From positions 1 through 64,000 of the forward strand of contig CAWVJY010000008.1 in NCBI GenBank assembly GCA_963929915.1: a stretch of 64,000 nt of DNA. The letters run 5' to 3'. This document shows, piece by piece, positions 36,003-44,319 of this stretch (position 1 is the stretch's first letter; every line of letters starts with the position of its first letter). The notes below the pieces were generated by a model, which ran no database searches, had not been told where the DNA came from, and saw only the letters and a program-made list of their open reading frames with translations. This stretch comes from CAG-273 sp963929915 (GTDB lineage: Bacteria; Bacillota; Clostridia; TANB77; CAG-508). The position numbers and the translations under genes were made by a program.

Positions 36003-36083
36003 AAGATATTTGTCAAATTGTTGACTATTATTAAACTTAGTATTATAATAGGAACATGTTCAATAGAACTTGGCAAATATCTT
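36003..36083 (+). promoter_or_regulatory. Promoter framed by inverted repeats, with a palindrome at the start site
   Basis: TTGACT (36021-36026), 17 bases and TATAAT (36044-36049) make a near-consensus promoter. GAACATGTTC, a perfect 10-bp palindrome, lies at 36052-36061, on the predicted start. AAGATATTTGTCAA (36003-36016) and TTGGCAAATATCTT (36070-36083) are inverted copies with one mismatch on either side. This symmetric layout suggests repressor binding or looping over the promoter of the orphan gene at 36127. Confidence 0.6.
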
Positions 36084-36126
36084 ATTTGTTCTAATTGGGC
36101 AAATAATACTAGGAGGAATTTAGTGT

Positions 36127-36333
36127 ATGTCTAAAAAAGAAGAGCGGTACCAGTTTGAATCCTTGGATGCAATGGATAAAGCCGTAAGAAAGGCTTTTGG
36201 CACAAGGGAAACCGATATGGCTCACTATGAAAAGGGCCTAGTTGTGGTTTTCCACCCTACCAATTCGCTCCTTTTTGATAAGACCATTCGTAAACAACTC
36301 GTTGATAACGGAGGCATGTTGATCTCTGAATAA
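36127..36333 (+). CDS. Orphan 68-residue protein, GC-richer than its surroundings
   Basis: No family recognised. It starts MSKKEERYQFESLDAMDKA and ends DNGGMLISE, is soluble and charged, and has no cysteines or obvious motif. It has a strong promoter upstream, an AGGAGGAATTTAGT ribosome site and a terminator right after, so it is likely a real, separately expressed gene. Codons such as CGG, ACC, CTC, GGC and GCC are common here but rare in the neighbours, suggesting recent transfer. Two further small genes at 40807 and 41131 share this feature. Confidence 0.65.
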   Translation: MSKKEERYQFESLDAMDKAVRKAFGTRETDMAHYEKGLVVVFHPTNSLLFDKTIRKQLVDNGGMLISE

Positions 36334-36353
36334 AACACTTTTTTCTACCTGAT

Positions 36354-36392
36354 AAAAAAACTAGAGCCTATTCTTTAGGCTCTAGTTTTTTT
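36354..36392. terminator. Bidirectional terminator
   Basis: ACTAGAGCCTA/TAGGCTCTAGT stem with AAAAAAA before and TTTTTTT after. It ends the orphan gene from the left and the DUF951 gene from the right, overlapping the latter's stop codon. Confidence 0.85.
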
Positions 36393-36553
36393 GTTATTGA
36401 TTTTATGGCTTTTGGTCTTTCTAATGTAATCATATGTCCACATCCTAAACATTTCAATTTAAAGTCTACTCCTACTCGAGTTAATTCCCATAGTTTACTA
36501 CCACAAGGATGTTGTTTTTTAGTTTTTACAATATCTCCTACCTGATATTCCAT
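36368..36553 (-). CDS. DUF951 family protein
   Basis: The 61-residue protein opens MEYQVGDIVKTKKQHPCGS and contains KCLGCGHMITLERPK, the pattern of the small DUF951 family. The spaced cysteines (C17, C35, C38) could bind zinc, which is inference. Function is unknown. It lies 3 bases after gltX on the same strand and is likely co-transcribed with it. Confidence 0.85.
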   Translation of the reverse strand: MEYQVGDIVKTKKQHPCGSKLWELTRVGVDFKLKCLGCGHMITLERPKAIKSITKKLEPKE

Positions 36554-36556
36554 ATT

Positions 36557-38209
36557 TTATTTCTCCAATATTTTTTGAATTCTTTTTTCTATGCTTTCTT
36601 TTCCAAGTACTTGCATAATTTCATATAGGTCTGGAGTGTTCTGTCTACCAGTTAAGCTTACTCTTAATACTGTACTTATATCTCCTACATGTCCTGGCCA
36701 TTTTTCTGGCTCTTGTTTAAACATTTTTACTTCTCTAGCATATCCTAGTTCTTCTGATAAATCTTTTATTTTATCAAACCAAATTTGTTTATCATCTTCT
36801 ATCGCAAAATATTTTTCTAAGTATAAAGATAGAATTTTCTTAATTTCTTCTTTATCCTGAATTTTAGCATATTCTAATTTTTGTTCTTGTTTAAAAAATT
36901 CGTCATCATACATATAGGAAATAGCCTCTTTTACATCAGACCATTTACTAATATCTTTTCTAGGTTTTGCGTTACCTCTTTCTATGCCAAAAACTTTTAA
37001 AGCATATGTTTTATCTTCTAATAATTTTTCAAGTTCTTTATCATAATTTTTAGCCCAAATAAGAGCTTCTTCATAAACTTGCTCTGCTGTATATTTAGAA
37101 ATAACCGTTTTAGCAATATCTAATATTTTTACAATATCAAATAATGCCCCACTGACACTCATTTTATTTAATTGTAAATCAAATTCATCTAAAGATGCAT
37201 TTGGATTTGCTTTTCTCCAACTTTCAAAATTAGAATTTGCAATATTCATTAAGTATTCTACTACCGCTTCTCTTGGAATTCCTTCTTCTGTATAATAACT
37301 TACGGCAGCTTCTGGATCTTTACGTTTACTTAATTTTCTTTTTCCACCATTATCTTCTTTCATAATTGGTGAAATATGAGCATATTTTGGTGCTTTCCAT
37401 TCTAACATTTGGAATAATTGTAAATGAAGAGGAATAGAAGAAAGCCATTCATCTCCACGAATAACATGTGTAGTTCCCATTAGATGGTCATCTACTGCAT
37501 GAGCAAAATGATATGTTGGAAGTCCATCAGATTTTATAATAACAATATCTTGATCATGTTCTGGAAATTCTACATTTCCTTTTATAATATCATGATGTCT
37601 AATTTTTCTATCTTCTCTTCCTGGAGATTTTAATCTAATAATATATGGTTCCCCATTTTGGATTTTTTGTATTGCTTCTTCTACTGTTAAGTTTCTACAA
37701 GTTGCCCAAACACCATAATATCCAGGTCTTATTTTTGCGCTTTCTTGTTTTTGCCTAATTTCTTCTAATGTTTCTGGACTGCAGAAACATGGGTATGCTT
37801 TTCCCTGTTCTATTAAATGTTTTGCATAAGCTTGATAAATCTCTTTTCTTAAAGATTGTTTATATGGTCCATAGTTTCCAATTTCTTCTGTTTCACTAAT
37901 CATTCCTTCATCTGGCATTAAACCAAAATCTTTTAAAGATTGAATAATTCCTGTAACACCATTTTCTACTTCTCTTTTTTGGTCAGTGTCTTCAATTCTT
38001 AAGAAAAATACGCCATCTGTTTGTTTTGCTACTTTTCTTGCTACTACTACTTGGTATAAAGAACCTAAATGTACAAACCCTGTAGGACTTGGTGCAAATC
38101 TTGTTACAATAGCACCTTCTGGTAAATTTCTAGATGGATATTTTTCTTCGTAATAAGAAATTGATTTTGCATTTGGAAAAATTAAATTTGCTAAATCTTG
38201 ATAATTCAT
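36557..38209 (-). CDS. gltX: Glutamyl-tRNA synthetase
   Basis: The class I enzyme charges tRNA-Glu. The ATP site has RFAPSPTGFVHLGSLYQ (HLG as the HIGH variant) and the KMSKR-like loop is KLSKRKDPEAAVSYY. Other blocks are RIEDTDQKREVENG and IRGDEWLSSIPLHLQLF. About 550 residues from MNYQDLANLIF, with a C-terminal anticodon-binding helical part. ATG 38209 follows GGGAGGAACATGTG; an upstream in-frame ATG at 38269 has no site. The SPTG/HLG pattern and long N-terminus resemble the group often annotated simply as gltX in Clostridia. Confidence 0.93.
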   Translation of the reverse strand: MNYQDLANLIFPNAKSISYYEEKYPSRNLPEGAIVTRFAPSPTGFVHLGSLYQVVVARKVAKQTDGVFFLRIEDTDQKREVENGVTGIIQSLKDFGLMPDEGMISETEEIGNYGPYKQSLRKEIYQAYAKHLIEQGKAYPCFCSPETLEEIRQKQESAKIRPGYYGVWATCRNLTVEEAIQKIQNGEPYIIRLKSPGREDRKIRHHDIIKGNVEFPEHDQDIVIIKSDGLPTYHFAHAVDDHLMGTTHVIRGDEWLSSIPLHLQLFQMLEWKAPKYAHISPIMKEDNGGKRKLSKRKDPEAAVSYYTEEGIPREAVVEYLMNIANSNFESWRKANPNASLDEFDLQLNKMSVSGALFDIVKILDIAKTVISKYTAEQVYEEALIWAKNYDKELEKLLEDKTYALKVFGIERGNAKPRKDISKWSDVKEAISYMYDDEFFKQEQKLEYAKIQDKEEIKKILSLYLEKYFAIEDDKQIWFDKIKDLSEELGYAREVKMFKQEPEKWPGHVGDISTVLRVSLTGRQNTPDLYEIMQVLGKESIEKRIQKILEK

Positions 38210-38280
38210 CACATGTTCCTCCCTTTTTGTTAACACCCTTATCTTAACACAATTTTTTTTATTTTTCAACTGTCAATTTT

Positions 38281-38400
38281 GGTCAATGGGTGGTCAATGG
38301 GGACGGAGAATTTTGACAACTTTCAACCAAAAAGTTGTCAAAATTCTCCGTCCCCATTGACCACCCATTGACCACCCATTGACCATCCGTCCCCATGACC
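38281..38400. repeat. GGGGACG-family palindromic element (41-bp arms)
   Basis: A perfect 41-bp inverted repeat, 38281-38321 and 38333-38373, closes on an 11-base loop (TTCAACCAAAA). The core GGTCAATGGGGACGGAG is shared with the element at 571-667. Further copies of the CCACCCATTGACC unit and a stray CCGTCCCC follow to 38400, showing local duplication. The RNase J promoter starts 5 bases later. Confidence 0.9.
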
Positions 38401-38404
38401 ATAA

Positions 38405-38433
38405 TTGACAAAAAGCAAAAATTATAGTATAAT
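38405..38433 (+). promoter_or_regulatory. Promoter of the RNase J gene
   Basis: TTGACA (38405-38410), 17 bases and TATAAT (38428-38433) are full consensus. The leader to the start codon is long (about 335 bases). Within it lies an open frame of about 57 codons (38443-38611) with no start codon and no ribosome site, perhaps a gene remnant. Nothing else is evident. Confidence 0.85.
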
Positions 38434-38773
38434 ACTAACCAGTTGTTACCAATTCTGGTAAAGAAGAGATTTTTATTTATTTATATGAAAAGAAAAAAAT
38501 AAGAGAAGAATATTATAAATATTTTGAGCGGATTTTTAAAGAATATAAAACAAAAGAGCTACTAAAAGATATGTTTTGGTGCGGAATAAAAAAACATATT
38601 TTTTACGATTAAAGGAAATAAATAAGGAAATTGGGGAAAAATAAAAAAAGTAGATTTGTTATATGTTTATTTTACTTTGCAAAAATAGTTTATAGTATCA
38701 TAAACCTATTTTTTTCGTGCAATTTAAATTATAAAAATGTAGAAAAAACATAAAAAAGGAGAGAAAAATTAAT

Positions 38774-40732
38774 ATGAATCAAACACAACAAGAGGAAAGC
38801 TTGGTAGAAATTTTACCAAAGCAGCTAGAAAAAAGAAAACAAAAAGAAGGAAAAAATGCTTATCACCCTTCTAGAAAAAATTTTAATACAAAGAAAGAAA
38901 ATAATGAAAGGAAAAGAAAAAATACTAGTTTAGAAAACACAGAAAATGAAAACTTAGAAGAAAGTGTTACTTTGTTAAAAGAAGATACTAAAACTAGAGA
39001 AAGATCAACACAAAGAAGAAAAACTAAAAACACTAGACAAGCAGTAACTACTGATAATTTAAATTTTCAATTTAAAAAATCCAGTTTAAAAATTATTCCA
39101 TTAGGTGGATTACAAGAAATTGGAAAAAATATTACAGTTTTTGAATATAAAAATGAAATCGTATTAGTAGATTGTGGATTAGAGTTTCCAGAAGATGATA
39201 TGTTAGGAATCGATTTAGTTATTCCAGATATTAGTTACTTAGTAAAAAATCAAGATAAAATTAGAGGATTAGTTATTACTCATGGTCATGAAGACCACAT
39301 TGGTGCTATTCCCTATATTTTAAAACAAATTAATATTCCAATTTATGCAACAAATTTAACAGTAGAATTAATTAAAAACAAATTGGAAGAACATAATTTA
39401 TTAAGAAGTACAAAATTGCATGTAGTAAAACAAGGACAAACCATTAACTTTGGAAGTATGCAAGTAGAATTTATTAGAAGTAACCATAGTATTCCAGATG
39501 CAGTAATGCTTGCAATTCATACACCAGTAGGCACTGTTCTTCATACCGGAGATTTTAAAGTAGATTATACTCCTATTGATGATAAAGTAATCGATTTAGG
39601 TAGAATTGCAGAACTTGGTAATAAAGGGGTTTTAGCATTACTTTCTGACAGTACAAATAGTGAAAGAAAAGGGTTCACTATGTCTGAAAGCTCTGTAGGA
39701 GAAGTTTTTGATAGATTATTTTTAAATAATGAAAAACGAATTGTAGTAGCAACTTTTGCTTCCAATGTACACCGTGTACAGCAAATTGTAAATTCTGCAG
39801 TAAAATATGGCAGAAAAGTAGCTATTTGTGGTAGAAGCATGCAAAATATGATAGAAGCTGCCAGAAAACTTGGCTATATAGAAGTACCAGATAACGTATT
39901 TATTGATATTGATAATATTAAAAACTATAATGATAATCAATTGGTTATTATTACTACAGGAAGCCAAGGAGAAGCTATGTCTGCTTTAACTAGAATGGCA
40001 AACGGAGATCATAGAAAAGTAACCATTACTCCAAATGATATGGTAATTATTTCTGCTACTCCAATTCCAGGTAACGAAAAATTAGTTTCTAAAGTAATTG
40101 ATGAATTAATGAAAATAGGAGCAGAAGTTATTTACAGTTCTCTAGCAGATATTCACGTGTCAGGACATGCTTGCCAAGAAGAACAAAAGTTAATTTTAAC
40201 TTTAGCTAAGCCAAAATACTTTATACCAGTACATGGCGAATATAGACAATTAATGGCACACAGAGAAACAGCTAAAAAAGTAGGTATTGCAGACAAAGAT
40301 ATTTTTATCATGACAAATGGTAGAGTATTAGAATTAAATGAAGAAGAAGCTAAATTAACAACTCAAGTACCAAATGGTAGAGTATTAGTAGATGGTTTGG
40401 GAGTAGGAGATGTTGGAAATATTGTTTTAAGAGATAGACAACATCTATCACAAGATGGTTTAATTGTTATTGTTATGACAATGGATTCTAATACTGGTGA
40501 AATTGTTTCAGGTCCAGATGTAGTTTCTAGAGGCTTTGTTTATGTAAGAGAATCAGAAAACTTAATGGATGATGTGAAAAAAGTAATTCGTGACGAAGTG
40601 AAAAAATGTGAAGAAAATCATATTCGTGATTGGTCAACTATTAAATCTAATGTAAAAGATACTTTAAGAGATTACATTTTCGAAAAAACAAAGAGAAATC
40701 CTATGATTTTACCAATTATTATGGAAGTTTAA
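38774..40732 (+). CDS. rnj: Ribonuclease J
   Basis: RNase J has 5'-to-3' exonuclease and endonuclease activity and matures rRNA and mRNA. Residues 1-95 are a lysine/asparagine-rich disordered extension not seen in Bacillus RNase J1. The metallo-beta-lactamase core then begins with LKIIPLGGLQEIGKN, metal motif THGHEDHIGAIPY and HTGDFKVDYTP. The beta-CASP part has SDSTNSERKGFT and TTGSQGEAMSALTRMANGDH, then HVSGHA and PKYFIPVHGEYRQ. The extension could bind RNA. GGAGAGAAAAATTAAT precedes the ATG. Confidence 0.95.
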   Translation: MNQTQQEESLVEILPKQLEKRKQKEGKNAYHPSRKNFNTKKENNERKRKNTSLENTENENLEESVTLLKEDTKTRERSTQRRKTKNTRQAVTTDNLNFQFKKSSLKIIPLGGLQEIGKNITVFEYKNEIVLVDCGLEFPEDDMLGIDLVIPDISYLVKNQDKIRGLVITHGHEDHIGAIPYILKQINIPIYATNLTVELIKNKLEEHNLLRSTKLHVVKQGQTINFGSMQVEFIRSNHSIPDAVMLAIHTPVGTVLHTGDFKVDYTPIDDKVIDLGRIAELGNKGVLALLSDSTNSERKGFTMSESSVGEVFDRLFLNNEKRIVVATFASNVHRVQQIVNSAVKYGRKVAICGRSMQNMIEAARKLGYIEVPDNVFIDIDNIKNYNDNQLVIITTGSQGEAMSALTRMANGDHRKVTITPNDMVIISATPIPGNEKLVSKVIDELMKIGAEVIYSSLADIHVSGHACQEEQKLILTLAKPKYFIPVHGEYRQLMAHRETAKKVGIADKDIFIMTNGRVLELNEEEAKLTTQVPNGRVLVDGLGVGDVGNIVLRDRQHLSQDGLIVIVMTMDSNTGEIVSGPDVVSRGFVYVRESENLMDDVKKVIRDEVKKCEENHIRDWSTIKSNVKDTLRDYIFEKTKRNPMILPIIMEV

Positions 40733-40764
40733 AGAATCATATAGGTTATCATTAAGTATAAAAT

Positions 40765-40791
40765 AAAGGGTTCCAAAGATGGAACCCTTTT
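40765..40791. terminator. Bidirectional terminator after RNase J
   Basis: AAAGGGTTCC/GGAACCCTTT stem with flanking A and T tracts. It is shared with the convergent orphan gene at 40807. Confidence 0.8.
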
Positions 40792-40806
40792 GGATGCTAT
40801 TGGATG

Positions 40807-41022
40807 CTAAATGAATTCAATTCCCAAAGGAGTACTCCCCTCCTCTAAGCCCACTTTTCTTTCAAACTGAGAGAAAAGGGATTCGGTGTATCCACGACCA
40901 TACTTTTCAGCCCTAGTAACACTGATTCCTGCCTGTAGTTTGCCTGAGTGAAAAATGGTGAGAGTAATTTCGTTTGTGTCTTCATTGATGGTGCAAATAG
41001 CGAAGTTGTCCTTCATATTCAA
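40807..41022 (-). CDS. Orphan 71-residue protein, GC-richer than its surroundings
   Basis: No family recognised. It reads MNMKDNFAICTINEDTNEI and ends GSTPLGIEFI, with a likely beta-rich N-terminal half (alternating ITLTIF and GISVTRA). A GGAGCTATTGAAT ribosome site and a near-consensus promoter (41049-41077) support expression. Its codon choice (CTC, ACC, GGC, GTG) differs from the AT-rich neighbours, as for the genes at 36127 and 41131. It shares no visible homology with them. Confidence 0.65.
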   Translation of the reverse strand: MNMKDNFAICTINEDTNEITLTIFHSGKLQAGISVTRAEKYGRGYTESLFSQFERKVGLEEGSTPLGIEFI

Positions 41023-41048
41023 TAGCTCCTTTACTATAAGATACTATT

Positions 41049-41077
41049 ATTATACTATAAATTTAACCCAAAGTCAA
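41049..41077 (-). promoter_or_regulatory. Promoter of the 71-residue orphan gene
   Basis: On the minus strand TTGACT (41077-41072), 17 bases and TATAAT (41054-41049). The -35 box is directly fused to the T tract of the preceding gene's terminator. Confidence 0.8.
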
Positions 41078-41082
41078 AAAAG

Positions 41083-41113
41083 AGAGTGTTAACGTATTTT
41101 TGTTAACACTCTT
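41083..41113 (-). terminator. Terminator of the 41131 gene
   Basis: AGAGTGTTAAC/GTTAACACTCT stem, followed on the minus strand by CTTTTTT, which runs into the TTGACT of the next promoter. Confidence 0.8.
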
Positions 41114-41130
41114 TGTGGGTGAAAGGGTAT

Positions 41131-41361
41131 TTACCTTTTTACTTTCACTTCCTGGAATTTGACATTAAGCATTTCCTCCAGATAGGATGTGATGTAGTTT
41201 AAGCGAGGGGTTGGAACCCAAAATACGTTTTTTTCAAACTCCACCCCACCGTGGGTATAAATGAAAGTTGTCAATTCTCCCAACTGCCCATCTGCGATAG
41301 TTGCTCTGCGTTTTACTACGTATTGATTCATCCGTACCTCGAAAATGGCCACATCTAACAC
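41131..41361 (-). CDS. Orphan 76-residue protein, GC-richer than its surroundings
   Basis: No family recognised. From the GTG at 41361 it reads M(V)LDVAIFEVRMNQYVVKRRA and ends MLNVKFQEVKVKR. A tyrosine/valine-rich beta pattern is visible and there are no cysteines. The start is chosen because AAAGGAG lies 8 bases before this GTG. An ATG at 41391 would sit almost at the predicted transcription start (promoter 41407-41435) without a ribosome site. Codon use is GC-richer than that of neighbours. Confidence 0.6.
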   Translation of the reverse strand: MLDVAIFEVRMNQYVVKRRATIADGQLGELTTFIYTHGGVEFEKNVFWVPTPRLNYITSYLEEMLNVKFQEVKVKR

Positions 41362-41406
41362 ATCAAATTCTCCTTTCATCATTATATACAAAAAGATGAT
41401 ATTTTT

Positions 41407-41435
41407 ATTATAGCATATTTTCTATTTTATGTCCA
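41407..41435 (-). promoter_or_regulatory. Promoter of the 76-residue orphan gene
   Basis: On the minus strand TGGACA (41435-41430), 17 bases and TATAAT (41412-41407). It overlaps the end of pdaV (stop at 41437). Confidence 0.75.
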
Positions 41436-41436
41436 C

Positions 41437-42741
41437 TTAATTATTAATTCTATGCATTACCATTGGTGTATTTTCTGTAATTGCTTCAAAAGTATATCCA
41501 TTCTTTTTACCATATTGGATAATAGCTCGTAAAGCATCTACCGTTTTTTGGTTGCCAGAGAAATCGTGCATTAGTACTACATTATTACCATTTCTGTACA
41601 AATCTTTAATTACATTTTGATATACTTCATCTCTGTTTTTAGCTTCTCCTGCATCTCCACTACTAACATTCCAGTCATAATAACGGTATCCTCTTTTCAC
41701 TACTTCTTTTGTTAATTTGGTCATAATTTTAGGATTAAAACTGCTAATGGTATTAGAACTACCGCCCGGGAATCTAGTTAAATTAGTAGTAACACCAGTT
41801 GATTTTTTAATTTTGTCTTGCAGTTTTGTTATATTTTCCATATAAGCTTCTACAGATTGATATATTTTTTTATAATCATGAGAATAACCATGAATTCCTA
41901 TACTATGTCCTTCATTCACAATACGTTTTACTAAAACTTCTTGATTAGTATTATAATTCAAAATAAAAAATGTGGCTTTTACTCCCTCTTCTTTTAAAAT
42001 ATCTAATATTTTAGGAGTAGTATTTAAGCTAGGTCCATCATCAAAGGTTAGGTAAATAACACCATTGTTAGAACTATTAGAAGGCTTAGTAGATTCTGTT
42101 TTGGTTGGCTTTTCCACTTCTTTAATGCAAATTTTTCTTACCGCTTGTGCCTCATTTCCTGATTTATCTTTTACTTTATAAATAAGCTGATATTCTTTGT
42201 CATTTACCACCTTTTTTTCTACTTTTACTTCTTTTGTTAGATTCTCATCTACATTATCTTCTACTACATAACCAGGTTCCTCATATTTTTCATTCTCATA
42301 AAGTGTCATTTCTGCTCTGCCTTTTAATTCTATTTTTGGAGCTACATGGTCTTCTACTTTTATAGTTCTTTGTAGTTCTTTTATTTTATCTTTATGATAT
42401 GTATATTGATAGTGAATTTGATAAGTTCCTGGTTTTTCTATATTTACTTCACCTGTTGTTACTACATCTTGTGACACATCTTTTTGATGATATGTAGCTG
42501 TTACTCCCAATTCTTTATATGGTTCATTTACTTCTAACTGTATGGTTTCTTCTCCTAGCATTGTAAGAATAGGTTCTTCTTTTATATAATCATATCCTAC
42601 ATATCCACAAAGACATAAATCTAATAATAGGATAATAATAGCAATTTTAAGACGCTTTGTTCTTCTAGTAAACATAGCAATAATCATTATTAGTAGTAAA
42701 ATTGCTGCAATTGTTAGTACTATAATATAACTTGTTTTCAC
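41437..42741 (-). CDS. pdaV: Membrane-anchored peptidoglycan deacetylase (PdaV-like)
   Basis: It would remove N-acetyl groups from peptidoglycan outside the cell, giving lysozyme resistance. One or two N-terminal spans (about 5-50) are followed by two Ig-like DUF5011-type domains (about 60-205, LEVNEPYKELGVTATY and DKSGNEAQAVRKI). A Ser/Thr/Asn linker and the NodB domain complete it: YLTFDDGPSLNTTPKIL, GIHGYSHDY, RFPGGSSN and VVLMHDFSGN. It lies 140 bases after rsiV on the same strand. The sigV-rsiV-deacetylase grouping is that of the sigma-V regulon of C. difficile. Confidence 0.88.
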   Translation of the reverse strand: MKTSYIIVLTIAAILLLIMIIAMFTRRTKRLKIAIIILLLDLCLCGYVGYDYIKEEPILTMLGEETIQLEVNEPYKELGVTATYHQKDVSQDVVTTGEVNIEKPGTYQIHYQYTYHKDKIKELQRTIKVEDHVAPKIELKGRAEMTLYENEKYEEPGYVVEDNVDENLTKEVKVEKKVVNDKEYQLIYKVKDKSGNEAQAVRKICIKEVEKPTKTESTKPSNSSNNGVIYLTFDDGPSLNTTPKILDILKEEGVKATFFILNYNTNQEVLVKRIVNEGHSIGIHGYSHDYKKIYQSVEAYMENITKLQDKIKKSTGVTTNLTRFPGGSSNTISSFNPKIMTKLTKEVVKRGYRYYDWNVSSGDAGEAKNRDEVYQNVIKDLYRNGNNVVLMHDFSGNQKTVDALRAIIQYGKKNGYTFEAITENTPMVMHRINN

Positions 42742-42881
42742 TTTTCTTTACTCCGTTTCTATATCACTTTTTCTTCTATTTTTATTTGCTTTTTAATTCG
42801 TTTTCATTTGTTGTTTTTAGCTTTTTATTCTACTTTTCTCCCTTTTGATACATTAACATCTTCATTTATAAAACTTACCTT

Positions 42882-43775
42882 TTATAAACCTGTAGATTGT
42901 ATTTCAAATTCTGGCATTCCCATATAGCCAGGTGCAATCTCATATTTGTCGAATACAATTACCACATTTCCATTTTCGTTTACATAGAATTTTTGATTTT
43001 CTGTAATTCCTTCAAACCATCCTCCATGCTCTAAGTAAGGAAAATCTTCTGGTTCAAAAAAGTCTCCTGTTCCTTCTTCTTCTATTTGTGCCATTTTTTT
43101 CTTAATTTGTGTGTTAATTATTTGCTCATAATTTTCTCCTAATAAATCCTGCAAACTTAGTTCCTTATTATGGTTTAAATCTATATTGTACATGAACTGT
43201 TGTACATGTACATTGGCATGCATACTATCTGTCTGTGTTTGTGTAATTATAAAAGATAAAATTCCATTTTGTGCACTTTTAATTTCATAAGAAATATTTA
43301 AGTGAATTGGTTCAAACTTATGATTGGTATCATAACTTTCTAATATCTTTTTTGCTTCATAAGCATCATTTCTTGCTATTTCTATTAGTTCTTGAATTTT
43401 TTCATTAATTTTTTGATTTATCGTTTTTTCTAGTTCTGAATTTCCTGTGTTAGTAAGATTAGGAATCTGTGCATCTATCACATCTACTTCCGTTTTTTCA
43501 TGGATTTCTCTAATTTGTAACCATTCCACTAGTTGAGACAAAACAGGTATGTTTTCTACTGCTGATACAAAGTTCGGATTTACATTAATCATAACTACAA
43601 AAACAATAAAACAAGTAGCTAGTGTAGTACAAACTTTAATAGTTGTTTTGGCCGCAAAAGAAAGCCTTTTCTTTTTGGAATTTTTTATTGCCTTATTTAC
43701 TTCATACGGTAGTTCTTTTGGTATTTTCACAGATTGATAAATCTTTTGTAATGCCTTAAAATCTGGCTTTGTCAT
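42882..43775 (-). CDS. rsiV: RsiV-like anti-sigma factor
   Basis: RsiV holds sigma-V at the membrane and is itself a lysozyme sensor that is cleaved on contact. Residues 1-40 are the cytosolic sigma-binding part, followed by a membrane span at about 44-64 (TIKVCTTLATCFIVFVVMI). The outer part matches DUF4163/DUF3298-type sequence, with YNIDLNHNKELSLQDLLGE and FYVNENGNVVIVFDKYEIAPG. It overlaps the sigma factor gene by 20 bases, implying coupled translation. Confidence 0.85.
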   Translation of the reverse strand: MTKPDFKALQKIYQSVKIPKELPYEVNKAIKNSKKKRLSFAAKTTIKVCTTLATCFIVFVVMINVNPNFVSAVENIPVLSQLVEWLQIREIHEKTEVDVIDAQIPNLTNTGNSELEKTINQKINEKIQELIEIARNDAYEAKKILESYDTNHKFEPIHLNISYEIKSAQNGILSFIITQTQTDSMHANVHVQQFMYNIDLNHNKELSLQDLLGENYEQIINTQIKKKMAQIEEEGTGDFFEPEDFPYLEHGGWFEGITENQKFYVNENGNVVIVFDKYEIAPGYMGMPEFEIQSTGL

Positions 43776-44274
43776 CTTCTTTCTCCTCCCATTCTACTTT
43801 TAACTGATCTAAAGCTTGATATAATCTAGATTTAATCGTGTTTTCATTTGTTTTTGTCACTTGTGCAATTTCTGATAATTTTAAATCTTCAAAAAAACGT
43901 AAAAGAATTACCGTTTTTAGCTTTGGTTTTAACTGGTTTATTTTTTCATATAACTGTATGTTAGTAGTAAAATCCTCTTCTATTGCTTCTGTTTGATAAT
44001 CTTCTAGACAAAAAGTAGCATTTTTTCTATTTCTTTTTGTTTCATCAATCGCAGTATTAATTAGAATACGATAAAACCAAGTTTTCATAAACTTTGCTTG
44101 TTTTATAGATGAAATTTTAGTAAGTGCTTTTGTAATAGCTTCTTGTACAATATCCATTGCTACTTCTTGATTTCTAGCATAATAATAGGCTACTCGATAC
44201 CATTTTTCTTCATTTTGTTCAATATATTGAATTAAGTTTTCTATTAGTTCTTGATTTTCATTTTGCATTTTCAA
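43756..44274 (-). CDS. sigV: ECF sigma factor, SigV-like
   Basis: This 172-residue sigma factor has region 2 (QEVAMDIVQEAITKALTKIS, MKTWFYRILINTAIDETKR) and region 4 (VILLRFFEDLKLSEIAQV, NENTIKSRLYQALDQLK). Position before an RsiV-like gene and a deacetylase identifies it as a sigma-V type regulator (CsfV in C. difficile). The start is either TTG 44274 or ATG 44268; AGGAGGAAAGG precedes both. A plausible self-recognised promoter lies at 44320-44352. Confidence 0.88.
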   Translation of the reverse strand: MKMQNENQELIENLIQYIEQNEEKWYRVAYYYARNQEVAMDIVQEAITKALTKISSIKQAKFMKTWFYRILINTAIDETKRNRKNATFCLEDYQTEAIEEDFTTNIQLYEKINQLKPKLKTVILLRFFEDLKLSEIAQVTKTNENTIKSRLYQALDQLKVEWEEKEDDKARF

Positions 44275-44319
44275 TGTAGCCTTTCCTCCTATATTTTTTT
44301 GAACTTTTTACTTTTCTAT

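Noticed and set aside
36052..36061. GAACATGTTC as a LexA box
   Set aside because: Bacillus/Clostridium LexA sites have four bases between GAAC and GTTC; here there are two, and the gene has no SOS link.
38443..38611. Open frame of about 57 codons in the RNase J leader
   Set aside because: It lacks any start codon or ribosome site; at most a decayed gene.
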